Positions 9,240 to 18,718 are shown, numbered from the stretch's first letter. The stretch: 64,000 bases of DNA from Salinispirillum marinum (GCF_042651565.1 NZ_JBHSDF010000006.1); one strand, 5' to 3'. Numbers and translations are program-made. The notes: generated by a model not told the origin, from the sequence alone.

Positions 9240-9293
9240 CCGCTTTATCCTCTGCTACCATAGGGCGCTTTTTAATCTGTCGCCCTACTCTAA

Positions 9294-11888
9294 ATGGAAA
9301 ATGCCGTGGCCAGCAACGAACATACGCCAATGATGCAACAGTATTTGGGCATCAAAGCACAACACCCTCATGATTTGCTGTTCTATCGCATGGGTGATTT
9401 TTACGAGTTGTTCTATGATGACGCGCGCCATGCCGCGCAGATGCTGGACATCACATTAACCGCTCGCGGTCAAAGTGGTGGCAAACCCATCCCCATGGCG
9501 GGCATTCCCTATCATGCGGCAGAGAATTACATTGCGAAAATTGTCCGGCTTGGCCGTACCGTCGCGATCTGTGAGCAGATGAGCGAGCCGGGCTTGACGA
9601 AGGGGCCTGTGCAACGCGAAGTGGTGCGGGTAATAACGCCTGGAACGCTAACAGACGAAGCGTTTTTGGCTGAGGGTCTAGACAACCTCTTGGTAGCGGC
9701 TTGGTATAATACACGTCACCGACCGTCGACGGATAACCCTGTAGGCATAGCGTATCTAGACATCAGCACCAGTCGGTTTGGTGTTATAGAGGTTGATTCT
9801 CTGGGCGGAGCGCTGGCGGAGCTTCAGCGTTTGCGTCCCGCAGAGTTGCTCTTGGATGAAGAAGCAGACTGGGGTGATGAGCTCAATCAATATGTCGGTC
9901 GCCGCACATTGCCGCCCTGGCACTTTGAACATCAAACCTGCCGAACGCTGCTACAAGAACATTTCAAGGTGAAGAATTTACAAGGCTTTGGTATCGACCA
10001 CATGAGCGCTGCCATCAACTGTGCGGGTGCCTTGCTTGAGTATGCTCGGAACACTCAACGCTCAGACCTACAACACCTACAGCACATCAGTGCCGACATT
10101 CCGAACGACGCCATTGTGCTGGATGCAGCTTCACGACGTAATCTTGAATTGGACATCAACTTACAAGGTGGCGAAGACTTCACCTTGAATTGGGTGCTCA
10201 ACCAAACGCGTACGACTATGGGCAAACGCTTGTTAAGGCGTTGGCTGAATCGTCCATTACGTGACCTATCTACTCTGGTTGCGCGCTTGGACTTCAATGA
10301 CGCACTGCGACAGTCCCTAAAGACCGATGAACTCGGTCAACTGCTATCACCCATTGGCGATTTAGAGCGCATTCTCGGGCGCGTTGCCCTGCGTTCGGCG
10401 CGTCCACGAGACCTGACTCGCCTCAACGACAGTCTGCAACAAATTCCGGACGTAAAACGTTTATTAACGTCGTTGGACAACGAATTATCCACCAGCCTTT
10501 ATACCGCGTTGCACGACTTCGAAGCGTTGACCCAAGAATTGAGTCGGGCGCTCGAAGATAACCCACCTATGGTACTGCGTGATGGCGGCGTTATCCGCGA
10601 CGGCTACGATGCGGATCTGGATGAACTGCGCCAGCTTAGCCAGGGTGCAGGCGATCTATTGACCCGTGTGGAAACTCGTGAACGCGAAGCGACCGGTTTG
10701 TCGACCTTGAAGGTTGGCTACAACCGCGTCCATGGCTTTTACATCGAGGTCAGTAAAGCACAATCCGAGGGCGTGCCCGCACACTACATTCGACGGCAAA
10801 CGTTAAAGAATGCTGAACGGTATATCATTGACGAGCTTAAAGAATACGAAGACCGTGTACTGAGCAGTAAAAGTCGTGCCCTCGCGCGCGAAAAACAGTT
10901 GTACGAGGCTTTACTCGATCAGCTTAACGAGCATTTACACAGTCTCCAGAGCACCGCCAAGGCACTGGCTGAAATCGATGTATTGTGTTGTTTTACGACG
11001 CAAGCAGAACAACTGCAATGGACAAGACCCGTGTTGACCCCGAATGCCGAACTGATCATTGAGTCAGGTCGCCACCCGGTTGTTGAAGCACTGCTTGACC
11101 AGCCTTTCGTACCAAATGATGTATCCCTCAACAAGCAGTGTCCGATGTACATTGTCACCGGCCCTAACATGGGGGGTAAATCGACTTACATGCGGCAGAA
11201 TGCCCTGATTGCTATTCTCGCGCACATCGGTTCTTTTGTGCCCGCCAAAAAAGCCATTGTAGGGGATTTTGATCGTATCTTTACCCGTATGGGCAGCAGC
11301 GACGACATTGCTGGCGGTCGTTCTACCTTTATGGTGGAAATGACGGAAACCGCCAATATCCTGAACAACGCTACCGAACGCAGCCTGGTTCTGATGGATG
11401 AGGTCGGACGGGGTACGTCAACCTTTGATGGCTTATCCATCGCTTGGTCGGCCGCAGAACATCTGGCAGAGCACAACCGCTCTCTATGCCTGTTTGCGAC
11501 GCACTATTTCGAGTTAACGGTACTCGCAGAACACTATCAGGGTGTCGGCAACTTACACCTAAAAGCCGCAGAGCATGATGAACACATCATCTTCATGCAC
11601 CAGGTCCTCGACGGCCCTGCAAGTCAAAGTTACGGTATTCAAGTGGCGCGCTTAGCGGGCGTTCCTCCCTCGGTTTTAGCGTCTGCGCGCCAAAAACTTC
11701 ATGAGCTGGAGGATTCCGCGGTGAAGAAGCCGACCAGAGGCCTACAAGGTGCTGTTTTGGAACCGGCACAGCCGGACCTATTCTCGATCCAGGAACACCC
11801 TGCGATGGTGTCGTTGCGACAACTAGAACCGGATAACATGACGCCACGGCAAGCACTGGAATGGCTTTACGACTGGCACAAAAAGTAA
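9294..11888 (+). CDS. mutS: DNA mismatch repair protein MutS
   Basis: Recognises mismatches and small loops and recruits MutL. 864 residues, full length. The mismatch-contacting Phe-X-Glu is in YRMGDFYELFYDDA near 32-45; connector, lever and clamp domains follow; Walker A GPNMGGKSTYMRQ near 623, STFMVEMTE and Walker B LVLMDEVGRGTSTFDG near 698, and the HTH dimerisation end PASQSYGIQVARLAGVP. The C-terminal tail DNMTPRQALEWLY is the MutS tetramerisation/beta-clamp region. Alternative starts are the internal GTG codons a few residues in; the ATG is retained. Confidence 0.97.
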   Translation: MENAVASNEHTPMMQQYLGIKAQHPHDLLFYRMGDFYELFYDDARHAAQMLDITLTARGQSGGKPIPMAGIPYHAAENYIAKIVRLGRTVAICEQMSEPGLTKGPVQREVVRVITPGTLTDEAFLAEGLDNLLVAAWYNTRHRPSTDNPVGIAYLDISTSRFGVIEVDSLGGALAELQRLRPAELLLDEEADWGDELNQYVGRRTLPPWHFEHQTCRTLLQEHFKVKNLQGFGIDHMSAAINCAGALLEYARNTQRSDLQHLQHISADIPNDAIVLDAASRRNLELDINLQGGEDFTLNWVLNQTRTTMGKRLLRRWLNRPLRDLSTLVARLDFNDALRQSLKTDELGQLLSPIGDLERILGRVALRSARPRDLTRLNDSLQQIPDVKRLLTSLDNELSTSLYTALHDFEALTQELSRALEDNPPMVLRDGGVIRDGYDADLDELRQLSQGAGDLLTRVETREREATGLSTLKVGYNRVHGFYIEVSKAQSEGVPAHYIRRQTLKNAERYIIDELKEYEDRVLSSKSRALAREKQLYEALLDQLNEHLHSLQSTAKALAEIDVLCCFTTQAEQLQWTRPVLTPNAELIIESGRHPVVEALLDQPFVPNDVSLNKQCPMYIVTGPNMGGKSTYMRQNALIAILAHIGSFVPAKKAIVGDFDRIFTRMGSSDDIAGGRSTFMVEMTETANILNNATERSLVLMDEVGRGTSTFDGLSIAWSAAEHLAEHNRSLCLFATHYFELTVLAEHYQGVGNLHLKAAEHDEHIIFMHQVLDGPASQSYGIQVARLAGVPPSVLASARQKLHELEDSAVKKPTRGLQGAVLEPAQPDLFSIQEHPAMVSLRQLEPDNMTPRQALEWLYDWHKK

Positions 11889-12055
11889 GCATAGCCTAGG
11901 CTGAAGAATGTCACGGAGATACTTCAGCTAATAACGAATTGTTCTAAAAAAAACTGTTTTATTGCCCCTATCGACTTGTGACGAGACGTTTGGGTCAATA
12001 GAATACGCAACCTGAAATTGAGGTTCCAACACAGCCCAGCGCAGGAGTGTCCACG

Positions 12056-12379
12056 ATGGCATTTGTAGTTTTAGATAATTGTATCAAGTGCAAATACACC
12101 GACTGTGTTGAAGTTTGCCCGGTTGACTGCTTTTACGAAGGACCAAATTTTCTGGTTATACACCCTGACGAGTGTATCGACTGCGCGCTTTGCGAGCCAG
12201 AGTGTCCTGCGGAAGCGATTTTATCTGAAGATGAAGTACCTGAAGGTCAGCAGCAGTTTATTCAACTGAATGCCGACTTGGCAGAGGTATGGCCTAATAT
12301 TACAGAACGTAAAGACCCGCTGCCGGATGCCGAAGAATGGAATGGTGTGCCCAATAAGGTGGCCCAGCTCGAACGATAA
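12056..12379 (+). CDS. fdxA: Seven-iron ferredoxin (3Fe-4S/4Fe-4S)
   Basis: Electron carrier of the Azotobacter FdI type. 107 residues from the ATG at 12056, which has AGGAG about 7 nt upstream; a GTG three codons earlier is too close to that site. Cluster motifs: CIKCKYTDCVEVCPVDC at residues 9-25 and CIDCALCEPECP near 40-51, the pattern for one 3Fe-4S and one 4Fe-4S cluster. The acidic C-terminal extension ending PNKVAQLER is typical. Position downstream of mutS and near rpoS is conserved in Pseudomonas. A strong terminator follows at 12467-12495. Confidence 0.95.
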   Translation: MAFVVLDNCIKCKYTDCVEVCPVDCFYEGPNFLVIHPDECIDCALCEPECPAEAILSEDEVPEGQQQFIQLNADLAEVWPNITERKDPLPDAEEWNGVPNKVAQLER

Positions 12380-12466
12380 TACATCATCTTCGAGCCGTTG
12401 AACCGCAATAGCTGATCGCATATCGCGCCTCTACTGCTCAACCGTCCGCCGGCCATTATGACCCAC

Positions 12467-12495
12467 AAAAAAGCCCGATGTCTCGGGCTTTTTTT
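12467..12495. terminator. Bidirectional intrinsic terminator between fdxA and the small ORF
   Basis: AGCCCGA-TGTC-TCGGGCT stem flanked by six A on the left and seven T on the right, so it can stop fdxA (plus) and the 44-residue gene (minus). Confidence 0.9.
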
Positions 12496-12512
12496 GACTC
12501 TACACCAGCAAC

Positions 12513-12647
12513 TCAACGCTTAGTAGATCGGTCATCCTCAATCTTGATTTTGATCGGTGCTCGTTGATCACCGTACATCGACGTCCAATCGATACGGCTG
12601 ACCAGAAACGCCGTTAGGCCAACACACACTATCAGGGCTATGATCAT
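12513..12647 (-). CDS. 44-residue putative single-pass membrane protein
   Basis: Read directly from the minus strand: ATG at 12645-12647, TGA at 12513-12515. The product begins MIIALIVCVGLTAFLVSRIDW, one hydrophobic helix at residues 1-17, then a charged tail (APIKIKIEDDRSTKR) that would lie in the cytoplasm or periplasm. AGAGGTAG lies 6-10 nt before the start as a ribosome site, and an intrinsic terminator begins 18 bp after the stop. It lies downstream of rpoS on the same strand, 143 bp away. I do not recognise a family. The evidence is coding structure and flanking signals only. Confidence 0.5.
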   Translation of the reverse strand: MIIALIVCVGLTAFLVSRIDWTSMYGDQRAPIKIKIEDDRSTKR

Positions 12648-12790
12648 CGTACCTACCTCTCACTTGATCGCTTTTTATTGAGCTTAGTCATACTGTCGGT
12701 GTCCGCCAAGGAAAAACACCAGATGTTTACATTTCAGTACAAAACCTCATCGCTCAAAATCAATACGGCATTGCGCGCCCAACGCGCCCG

Positions 12791-13786
12791 CTATTCATGG
12801 AAAAGTGCGTTCGCCGAAAGACCTTGTTTCTCCATTATTTCGCGCATGCGCCGAAGTGCTTCTACTTGAATTTGCCTAACTCGTTCACGCGTTAATCCAA
12901 TTTCACGTCCGACTTCTTCCAATGTATTGGTTTCATGCCCACGCAAACCGAAGCGACGCACCACTACCTCACGTTGTTTTTCGGACAATTCACTTAACCA
13001 CATATCGATACTGGCGTTCAAATCATCGTCTTGCAGCGTTGTTTCGGGATCCAGTCCTACATTGTCATCGGCAATGGTCTCAACCAAAGTCTTATCGGAG
13101 TTGCCCGTCATTGGACTATCGATCGACGCCATGCGTTCATTGAGCCCCAGCATTTTCTGCACATCAGCAACAGGCTTATCCAACAACCGAGCAATATCTT
13201 CCGCCGTAGGTTCATGGTCCAGCGTTTGGGTCAGCTCACGTGCTGCGCGCAAATAGACATTCAGTTCTTTAACAACATGGATGGGCAGGCGAATGGTTCG
13301 GGTATTATTCATGATGGCCCGTTCAATGGTTTGCCGGATCCACCAAGTGGCGTAGGTTGAGAAGCGGAAACCACGTTCCGGGTCAAACTTTTCGACCGCA
13401 CGGATCAGGCCGAGATTGCCCTCTTCTATCAGGTCAAGTAGTGGCAAGCCCCGATTAATGTAGCGCCGGGCGATTTTCACCACGAGGCGCAGGTTACTCT
13501 CAATCATGCGCTTCCGGCCGCTTTCCTCACCCCGTTGAGCTAAGCGTGAGAAGTAGACTTCTTCTTCTGCCGTGAGCAGAGGCGAAAATCCGATCTCATT
13601 TAAGTACAGCTGCGTTGCATCCAAAGTCTTTTGATAAACGACCGACGTATCAACTTCTTCTACAACGCTGCCTTCATCATCAGCACCCTCTAACTCGAGG
13701 ACTGTCTCCTCAGCAAAGTCGTCTTCTACATCAATGTACACGGCATTGGTGAGTCGTTTTGCTTTTTCACTGTCTAATGCTGCCAT
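12791..13786 (-). CDS. rpoS: RNA polymerase sigma factor RpoS
   Basis: Stationary-phase and general stress sigma factor. 331 residues, against 330 in E. coli. Acidic N-terminus with region 1.2 (DATQLYLNEIGFSPLLTAEEE near 54-74), region 2 (NLRLVVKIARRYINRGLPLLDLIEEGNLGL) and 2.4 (RGFRFSTYATWWIRQTIER near 140-158), region 3, and region 4 with the HTH ETNTLEEVGREIGLTRERVRQIQ near 285-307. nlpD lies 84 bp upstream, the usual pairing, and the main rpoS promoter is often inside nlpD. Confidence 0.97.
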   Translation of the reverse strand: MAALDSEKAKRLTNAVYIDVEDDFAEETVLELEGADDEGSVVEEVDTSVVYQKTLDATQLYLNEIGFSPLLTAEEEVYFSRLAQRGEESGRKRMIESNLRLVVKIARRYINRGLPLLDLIEEGNLGLIRAVEKFDPERGFRFSTYATWWIRQTIERAIMNNTRTIRLPIHVVKELNVYLRAARELTQTLDHEPTAEDIARLLDKPVADVQKMLGLNERMASIDSPMTGNSDKTLVETIADDNVGLDPETTLQDDDLNASIDMWLSELSEKQREVVVRRFGLRGHETNTLEEVGREIGLTRERVRQIQVEALRRMREIMEKQGLSANALFHE

Positions 13787-13870
13787 CTCGTTGCCCTCAT
13801 CCTAGAACCACCGCACAGAAACGGGTCCTGCCGGCTACAGTGATTCCAAGATTATGTCGGTGTTTGACAC

Positions 13871-14755
13871 CTACTTTCTTGGAAGAAACGTCAGCGGATC
13901 AACGGGGCGGCCATCTCGGCGAATCTCAAAGTGAAGTAAGCTTTCGTCACCGCGGCTTCCTACGGCTGCTATAATGTCACCTTGCTTCACTTCCTGTTGC
14001 TCGGTGACATTAATGACACTGGCAAAAGCATATGCACTGAGTATTCGGCCTGCATGTTCCAAGATGATGAGATTACCGTACCCGCGTAACCCGTCACCGG
14101 CATACACGACGCGCCCGTCCGCTGCTGCGCGTACAGAGTCACCGATAGCAGCACTGATATCAATACCCTTGGAACCAGACGGAGTATCAGAAAACGTTCG
14201 CACTATATTCCCATCCACTGGCCACAGCCAATTACTCGGTGCCGGTGAACTGGCACTCGTCGAGGGTGGCGGTGTGACAACATTTTGGCGAGGCGATGTT
14301 GGCTCCACGACGCGGGGGGCGGGGGGTGTCGGCGCCGCAGTAATGGTCGTTTGCGGTGCATCGTCAATCAAGCGAATGACTTGCCCTGGTACGATGGTAA
14401 AGGGTTCGTTGATGCCGTTTGCGGCAGCAACCCGCCTGAAATCTAAGTTGTAGCGAAAGGAGATCGAATACAGTGTATCTCCACGTTGTACAACATAGCT
14501 TTGGGGACGCACTTCCGCCCGTGTGGATGAACTTTGATTGGGCGCCGTCGACTGGGCATTTCGATTTGCCGATGTTGCACTCTCCGTCGCACTGGGGCGC
14601 GGCCGAACAGGCTGACTGTTGCTGGGGGCAGGCGCCGAACTGGCCCGCCCGGGGATGTCTTCCAAGGCCACATACTGTGCGTTGTTTGCACAACCCCCTG
14701 CGATCAATAAAGTCAGCAAAAGAAGCGCGGAGAATCGATAGAACGCCTCATACAT
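13871..14755 (-). CDS. nlpD: Murein hydrolase activator NlpD (LysM + M23 lipoprotein)
   Basis: Envelope lipoprotein that activates cell-wall amidases at division. From the ATG at 14753-14755 it has 294 residues with a signal sequence FYRFSALLLLTLLIAGGC ending in a lipobox-type Cys at about residue 22. The frame is open 17 codons further (ATG at 14806), but that would bury the signal peptide. A LysM domain (SYVVQRGDTLYSISFRYNLDF) is at about 86-130, then a Pro/Ser-rich linker and an M23 domain (WLWPVDGNIVRTFS onwards). M23 catalytic residues look degenerate (AYAFAS in place of the usual HxH region), as in NlpD/EnvC activators. Confidence 0.9.
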   Translation of the reverse strand: MYEAFYRFSALLLLTLLIAGGCANNAQYVALEDIPGRASSAPAPSNSQPVRPRPSATESATSANRNAQSTAPNQSSSTRAEVRPQSYVVQRGDTLYSISFRYNLDFRRVAAANGINEPFTIVPGQVIRLIDDAPQTTITAAPTPPAPRVVEPTSPRQNVVTPPPSTSASSPAPSNWLWPVDGNIVRTFSDTPSGSKGIDISAAIGDSVRAAADGRVVYAGDGLRGYGNLIILEHAGRILSAYAFASVINVTEQQEVKQGDIIAAVGSRGDESLLHFEIRRDGRPVDPLTFLPRK

Positions 14756-14892
14756 TGAGCTACTTTTTTTTGACACTGGGTCATACTTCGGCCTGAAAGC
14801 TGTCATTACATATTGTTAATTTTTGTAATTGAAGTTGTTAAGAGAACATTCATATATAACCAAATATTCTAAATAGTCTTTGATTGATGGGT

Positions 14893-15786
14893 TCACCGGC
14901 TTTTCACTGTACCACGCGCCAACCATTTGATAACAGCATAGACTATTACCCCACACAGAGTGGCCATAATACCCATGAAAAGGTCATTTAGACTGTCTGG
15001 CAAACGCAAAGTTAATGAGCCACCGGTATTAAGGTCACCTTGCCATGGCCAAAGCCTTGGCATGGCGCCCAAAACGACACCGGTTAATGCCGCCATAGCG
15101 ATTAATCGGTGGGTCGCCATCAACCAATGCAAGAACTTGGAGAAGACCAAAATCCCAACCGCACACCCACTACCAATATACAGAATAACGGATAGTTCGA
15201 ACTGTCTAATGGCATCCACAGCAGGACCATACAAGCCCAGCAGTAACAGAATCAAGCTGCCAGAAATGCCCGGCAGAATCATGGCGCTTATCGCTATCAT
15301 ACCGCCAAAAAAGAACCAAACAGGAATGGGCGCCATCGCCGCACTGCCAGCAAAGACGGTCACCAACGCCAGCAACATACCCAGCACCAATGCGATAACA
15401 GCGTTAACCGACCACACCACATCATGTAAAAGGTTAACAGAAGCCGCCGATAGCAAACCCAGAAAGAAACCCCACAGAAGGACGGGCTGATAGGCCAGAA
15501 ACCAACCCACCAGATGGCTCATGGCAAACAGCGCCAACAGTATCCCGCTGAATAAGGTCAGCAGAAAATTGGCATCAATGTGTCGCCATGCCAGGCGCAG
15601 TTCTCCTTTGAACAAGAAGCGCAGGAATTGCAAATCCACAGCGGCAAGGGCATCAATAAACCGTCCATAGATACCCGTGATTAATGCCATGGTTCCGCCA
15701 GAAACACCAGGCACCATATCGGCAATACCCATTAACATGCCACGTGCCAACCACCCGGGAACTGCTTTCCAGCCTTCTACTTTCAT
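14893..15786 (-). CDS. DUF368 family polyprenyl-phosphate transporter
   Basis: Polytopic inner-membrane protein of the DUF368 family, whose members (PopT) were shown in other bacteria to recycle undecaprenyl phosphate across the membrane. 297 residues with about eight or nine hydrophobic segments; the family hallmark GMLMGIADMVPGVSGGTMALI at residues 16-36 has an internal repeat IAISAMILPGISGSLILLLLGLY near 165-187. The start overlaps the pcm stop by 4 bp (ATGA), so it is translated from the pcm transcript. The neighbours nlpD and pcm fit an envelope role. Confidence 0.85.
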   Translation of the reverse strand: MKVEGWKAVPGWLARGMLMGIADMVPGVSGGTMALITGIYGRFIDALAAVDLQFLRFLFKGELRLAWRHIDANFLLTLFSGILLALFAMSHLVGWFLAYQPVLLWGFFLGLLSAASVNLLHDVVWSVNAVIALVLGMLLALVTVFAGSAAMAPIPVWFFFGGMIAISAMILPGISGSLILLLLGLYGPAVDAIRQFELSVILYIGSGCAVGILVFSKFLHWLMATHRLIAMAALTGVVLGAMPRLWPWQGDLNTGGSLTLRLPDSLNDLFMGIMATLCGVIVYAVIKWLARGTVKSR

Positions 15787-16466
15787 AAGGACGCCTGTGT
15801 AGCGATCAAGGGAACAAAAAACGCTTCTTCAATATCTTCTTGCTGAAAACTGTCACCAACGCGCGTACAGCGCAATAGGCGTTGCTGTTGTTGGTCGCCA
15901 ACAGGAATAATTAACACACCGCCTTCGGGAGAAAGCTGATCCAACAAGGCTTCCGGAACAGACTCGGGGGCCGCTGTGCACACAATGGCATCATAAGGCC
16001 CCTGTTCGGCCCAACCCCAATGCCCGTCCGCAACCCGAAACCGGACATTCCTGATCTGTAAGGAATGGCATCGGTCTTGCGCCTTGCGTTGCAACTCGGC
16101 AATCCGTTCAACCGACCAAACCACACCAGAAACTTGGGCCAAAATCACCGTTTGATAGCCCGAGCCACTGCCAATCTCCAATACTTTTTCCATCGATGAG
16201 CTGGATCTCGCAAGGCTGGTCATGCGCGCCACGGTATAGCTGTTTGATAGCGTCTGTCCGAAGCCGATGGGCAAGGCTGAATCATCATAGGCACGATGCG
16301 CTAAGGCCTCGTCTACGAACAGATGGCGGGGTGTACTGGCAATGATATTTAACAACGGTTCGTCGTCAATGCCTCGCGCTCTCAGGCGCTCGATCATCCG
16401 TTGACGCGCCCGCGCCGACGTCATACCAATGCCCGAAAGCTGGCGTTCATTTAGCGCTGAAGGCAT
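15783..16466 (-). CDS. pcm: Protein-L-isoaspartate O-methyltransferase
   Basis: Repairs isoaspartyl residues in aged proteins using S-adenosylmethionine. 227 residues. N-terminal MTSARARQRMIERLRARGI, then TPRHLFVDEALAHRAYDDSALPIGFGQTLSNSYTVA near 45-80, and SAM motif I VLEIGSGSGYQTVILAQ near 95-111. SVERIAEL (motif post I) and YDAIVCTAAPE follow. Part of the truD-pcm-DUF368 chain on the minus strand. The usual partner surE is not between truD and pcm here. Confidence 0.95.
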   Translation of the reverse strand: MPSALNERQLSGIGMTSARARQRMIERLRARGIDDEPLLNIIASTPRHLFVDEALAHRAYDDSALPIGFGQTLSNSYTVARMTSLARSSSSMEKVLEIGSGSGYQTVILAQVSGVVWSVERIAELQRKAQDRCHSLQIRNVRFRVADGHWGWAEQGPYDAIVCTAAPESVPEALLDQLSPEGGVLIIPVGDQQQQRLLRCTRVGDSFQQEDIEEAFFVPLIATQASL

Positions 16467-16484
16467 GCTATAAAAACTCTCGTT

Positions 16485-17534
16485 TCATGTCGTCAATCCC
16501 GGTTCCGAAGCATTGCGGGCAGCCGCATCAACCACCCTAAATAATTCAGACAGCACCACAGTGGCAAACGCACCCGGTGGCAAGATAAAAGATAGCTTAA
16601 GCGCGTCGTCTTCTATGCGATGTTCGACCTGATTAACCCCAAGCACCGTCGCTCGACGGGCGGCCAATACTCGACGCTCCCGCAACTGATCCAACCAAAT
16701 TGAATGGGTTGTTAATGCCGCCAGCTCTTCTTCGGTTGCCGCTAAACGCGGGTCAGCCACTATACCGGGCAACCAAGCACTGGGTGATAATTCGTGCGAT
16801 GCCAAAAGATGTTGCAAACGTTCATCCAGCACATCCGCCACAAAACCCGCATTGCTCCCGCGCCAGCTGAGCCACCCCGGAAGCACCGGGGTCTGCCACC
16901 GTTGCTGTTTAACCCGTTGAGCCAATTGCAAGTTGAATAGAAAACTACGCACCGCCGATAACTGCATACCGCGTTGAAAACGATCATCCGACCATTGGAT
17001 GGCCAGCGGCCGCGCATCAAATGTTATACCGAAACGCTGCGAGCCATAATAATTCGGTACGCCTTGCGCTGAAATCTTCTGCAAACGCTGCACTAACCCG
17101 TGCGTCGATACCTTAACGTCGCGCAAGATTAACGCAAAATGGTTGCCCGAATGCATGCCTCGGCGAATCTTCTTGGCTTGCCAAACATGCTGCAAAACCC
17201 GAAATTCTGCATGGTCAGGTGGTGGCAATACGCCCTTCTTTTCACCGCCAGGCAACCATACACTGAACCATTGCCGCGTGATGGCATGTCGGTCTTTCAA
17301 CCCTGCATAGGCTACATCGCGTTTTCTTACACCGAAGAATTCGGCCAATTGACCCGCAACCCATTGCGTATTCGATGAGACTTTTTCGATCCAGAGCCAT
17401 AGGTGCTCACCCCCCGACGGCTCGGTAGGAACCAACTGCTCCGTCACCACAAAATCGGCCGGATAGCGACGAATGACCGCATCCCCCAACGGAGCGCCAT
17501 GAGCTGTGGGCCAATCAGCTATTGTGCCCGACAC
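16485..17534 (-). CDS. truD: tRNA pseudouridine(13) synthase TruD
   Basis: Makes pseudouridine 13 in tRNA-Glu. 349 residues. The catalytic motif AGLKDRHAITRQWFSV at about 77-92 carries the Asp, and NYYGSQRFG lies near 157-165; the TruD insertion domain occupies about 160-300. It overlaps ispF by 16 bp, so the genes are probably co-translated. Confidence 0.95.
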   Translation of the reverse strand: MSGTIADWPTAHGAPLGDAVIRRYPADFVVTEQLVPTEPSGGEHLWLWIEKVSSNTQWVAGQLAEFFGVRKRDVAYAGLKDRHAITRQWFSVWLPGGEKKGVLPPPDHAEFRVLQHVWQAKKIRRGMHSGNHFALILRDVKVSTHGLVQRLQKISAQGVPNYYGSQRFGITFDARPLAIQWSDDRFQRGMQLSAVRSFLFNLQLAQRVKQQRWQTPVLPGWLSWRGSNAGFVADVLDERLQHLLASHELSPSAWLPGIVADPRLAATEEELAALTTHSIWLDQLRERRVLAARRATVLGVNQVEHRIEDDALKLSFILPPGAFATVVLSELFRVVDAAARNASEPGLTT

Positions 17535-18013
17535 AACAGGACCACGGCATGCGTACCAATGCCCTCTTTTCGCCCAACAAAGCCCAAGCGCTCTGTCGTT
17601 GTAGCTTTGATATTAATCCGGTTCATATCGGCTCCCAGGACATGGGCGATAACGTCCTTCATGGCCGCTTTATGCGGCGAAATTTTCGGCGTTTCAGCGA
17701 CAATGGTCACATCCAAATTGCCGAGTTGGTAGCCTGCTACCTTTGCTTGCGCCCAGACACTGCGCAAAAGCTCGGCGCTGTCGGCACCAGCCCAAGCATC
17801 ATCGCTGTCCGGGAAGTGCTCACCAATATCACCTTTGCCTAAAGCCCCTAAAATTGCATCAGCAATCGCATGCAATACTACATCACCATCGGAATGCGCG
17901 AGCAAAGGGTATTTAACCGGCACGTTGACACCACCCAACTTCTGCATACCTTCCGCTGCATCGGTAGCGAACCGGTGAACGTCATAGCCATGTCCTATGC
18001 GAAAATCATTCAT
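17519..18013 (-). CDS. ispF: 2-C-methyl-D-erythritol 2,4-cyclodiphosphate synthase
   Basis: Fifth step of the MEP isoprenoid pathway. 164 residues. The metal ligands are in RIGHGYDVHRF at 5-15 and LLAHSDGDVVLHAIADAILGA at about 37-57; GDIGEHFPDSD and ATTTERLGFVGRKEGI near the C-terminus complete the trimer active site. It overlaps both ispD (8 bp) and truD (16 bp). Confidence 0.97.
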   Translation of the reverse strand: MNDFRIGHGYDVHRFATDAAEGMQKLGGVNVPVKYPLLAHSDGDVVLHAIADAILGALGKGDIGEHFPDSDDAWAGADSAELLRSVWAQAKVAGYQLGNLDVTIVAETPKISPHKAAMKDVIAHVLGADMNRINIKATTTERLGFVGRKEGIGTHAVVLLCRAQ

Positions 18014-18713
18014 CGTGCGTTAATATCCATTCAATCAGAGGTAGGTCTTCCGGTTCCGTTAACTTCATGTTCCGCCAATGTCCAGTAATCAAATGGCAGA
18101 CGTGACCAAAATGTGCCATTGCAGAGGCCTCATCCGTGACCTCTAAGCCTTCTGCCAACGCACCTTCTAAAGCTCGAAAAAGTTCTCCGGCGCGAAAACA
18201 CTGTGGCGTTTGCGCGAGCCAGATTTGGTCTCTGGGTAACGTCTGTTCAATTTGGTTGGCGGAACCCGAACGTTTTACGGTATCCCGCACCGGTTGCGCC
18301 AGTAACCCGCCTTCTTGAAACTCAACACAATGGGCCATTAGGCGCTCAACATCGGCAAGGCGAACACCAGGACGCGCTGCATCGTGCACCAATACCCAAA
18401 CCTGATCTCCCGCTGCAGCTATGATCGAGGTAAGCCCGGCCAGCACCGTATGAACGCGCTCTGCACCACCGACAACCTTATGGCAAGTTAAATGACTCGG
18501 TAAGATCACATCACTGCGATCGTCATTGGGTGCCGTCGCTAACACCAAGCCCGTTAATGTCGCCACCTGGGCCATACGATCTATGGCATGTTGCAACACG
18601 GTTTTACCCGCAACATTAAGATATTGCTTGGGTATCGGTGCATTCATTCGGCGCCCGGCACCTGCGGCGGGTATCAATACCCAAAATCCATCCGTTTTAC
18701 GCTGTATGGTCAA
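18006..18713 (-). CDS. ispD: 2-C-methyl-D-erythritol 4-phosphate cytidylyltransferase
   Basis: Third step of the MEP pathway, transferring CMP to methylerythritol phosphate. 235 residues. The nucleotide-binding PAAGAGRRMNAPIPKQYL lies at 14-31; WVLVHDAARPGV near 105-116 and LTEPEDLPLIEW at the C-terminus are family motifs. It starts 5 bp after ftsB, as in E. coli ftsB-ispD-ispF. Confidence 0.96.
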   Translation of the reverse strand: MTIQRKTDGFWVLIPAAGAGRRMNAPIPKQYLNVAGKTVLQHAIDRMAQVATLTGLVLATAPNDDRSDVILPSHLTCHKVVGGAERVHTVLAGLTSIIAAAGDQVWVLVHDAARPGVRLADVERLMAHCVEFQEGGLLAQPVRDTVKRSGSANQIEQTLPRDQIWLAQTPQCFRAGELFRALEGALAEGLEVTDEASAMAHFGHVCHLITGHWRNMKLTEPEDLPLIEWILTHDE

Positions 18714-18718
18714 ACAGT

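Noticed and set aside
12380..12790. Possible rsmZ-type CsrA-sequestering RNA between fdxA and rpoS, as in Pseudomonas
   Set aside because: I looked for clustered GGA motifs in hairpin loops on both strands and found only a few scattered ones. The region instead holds a terminator and a 44-residue reading frame.
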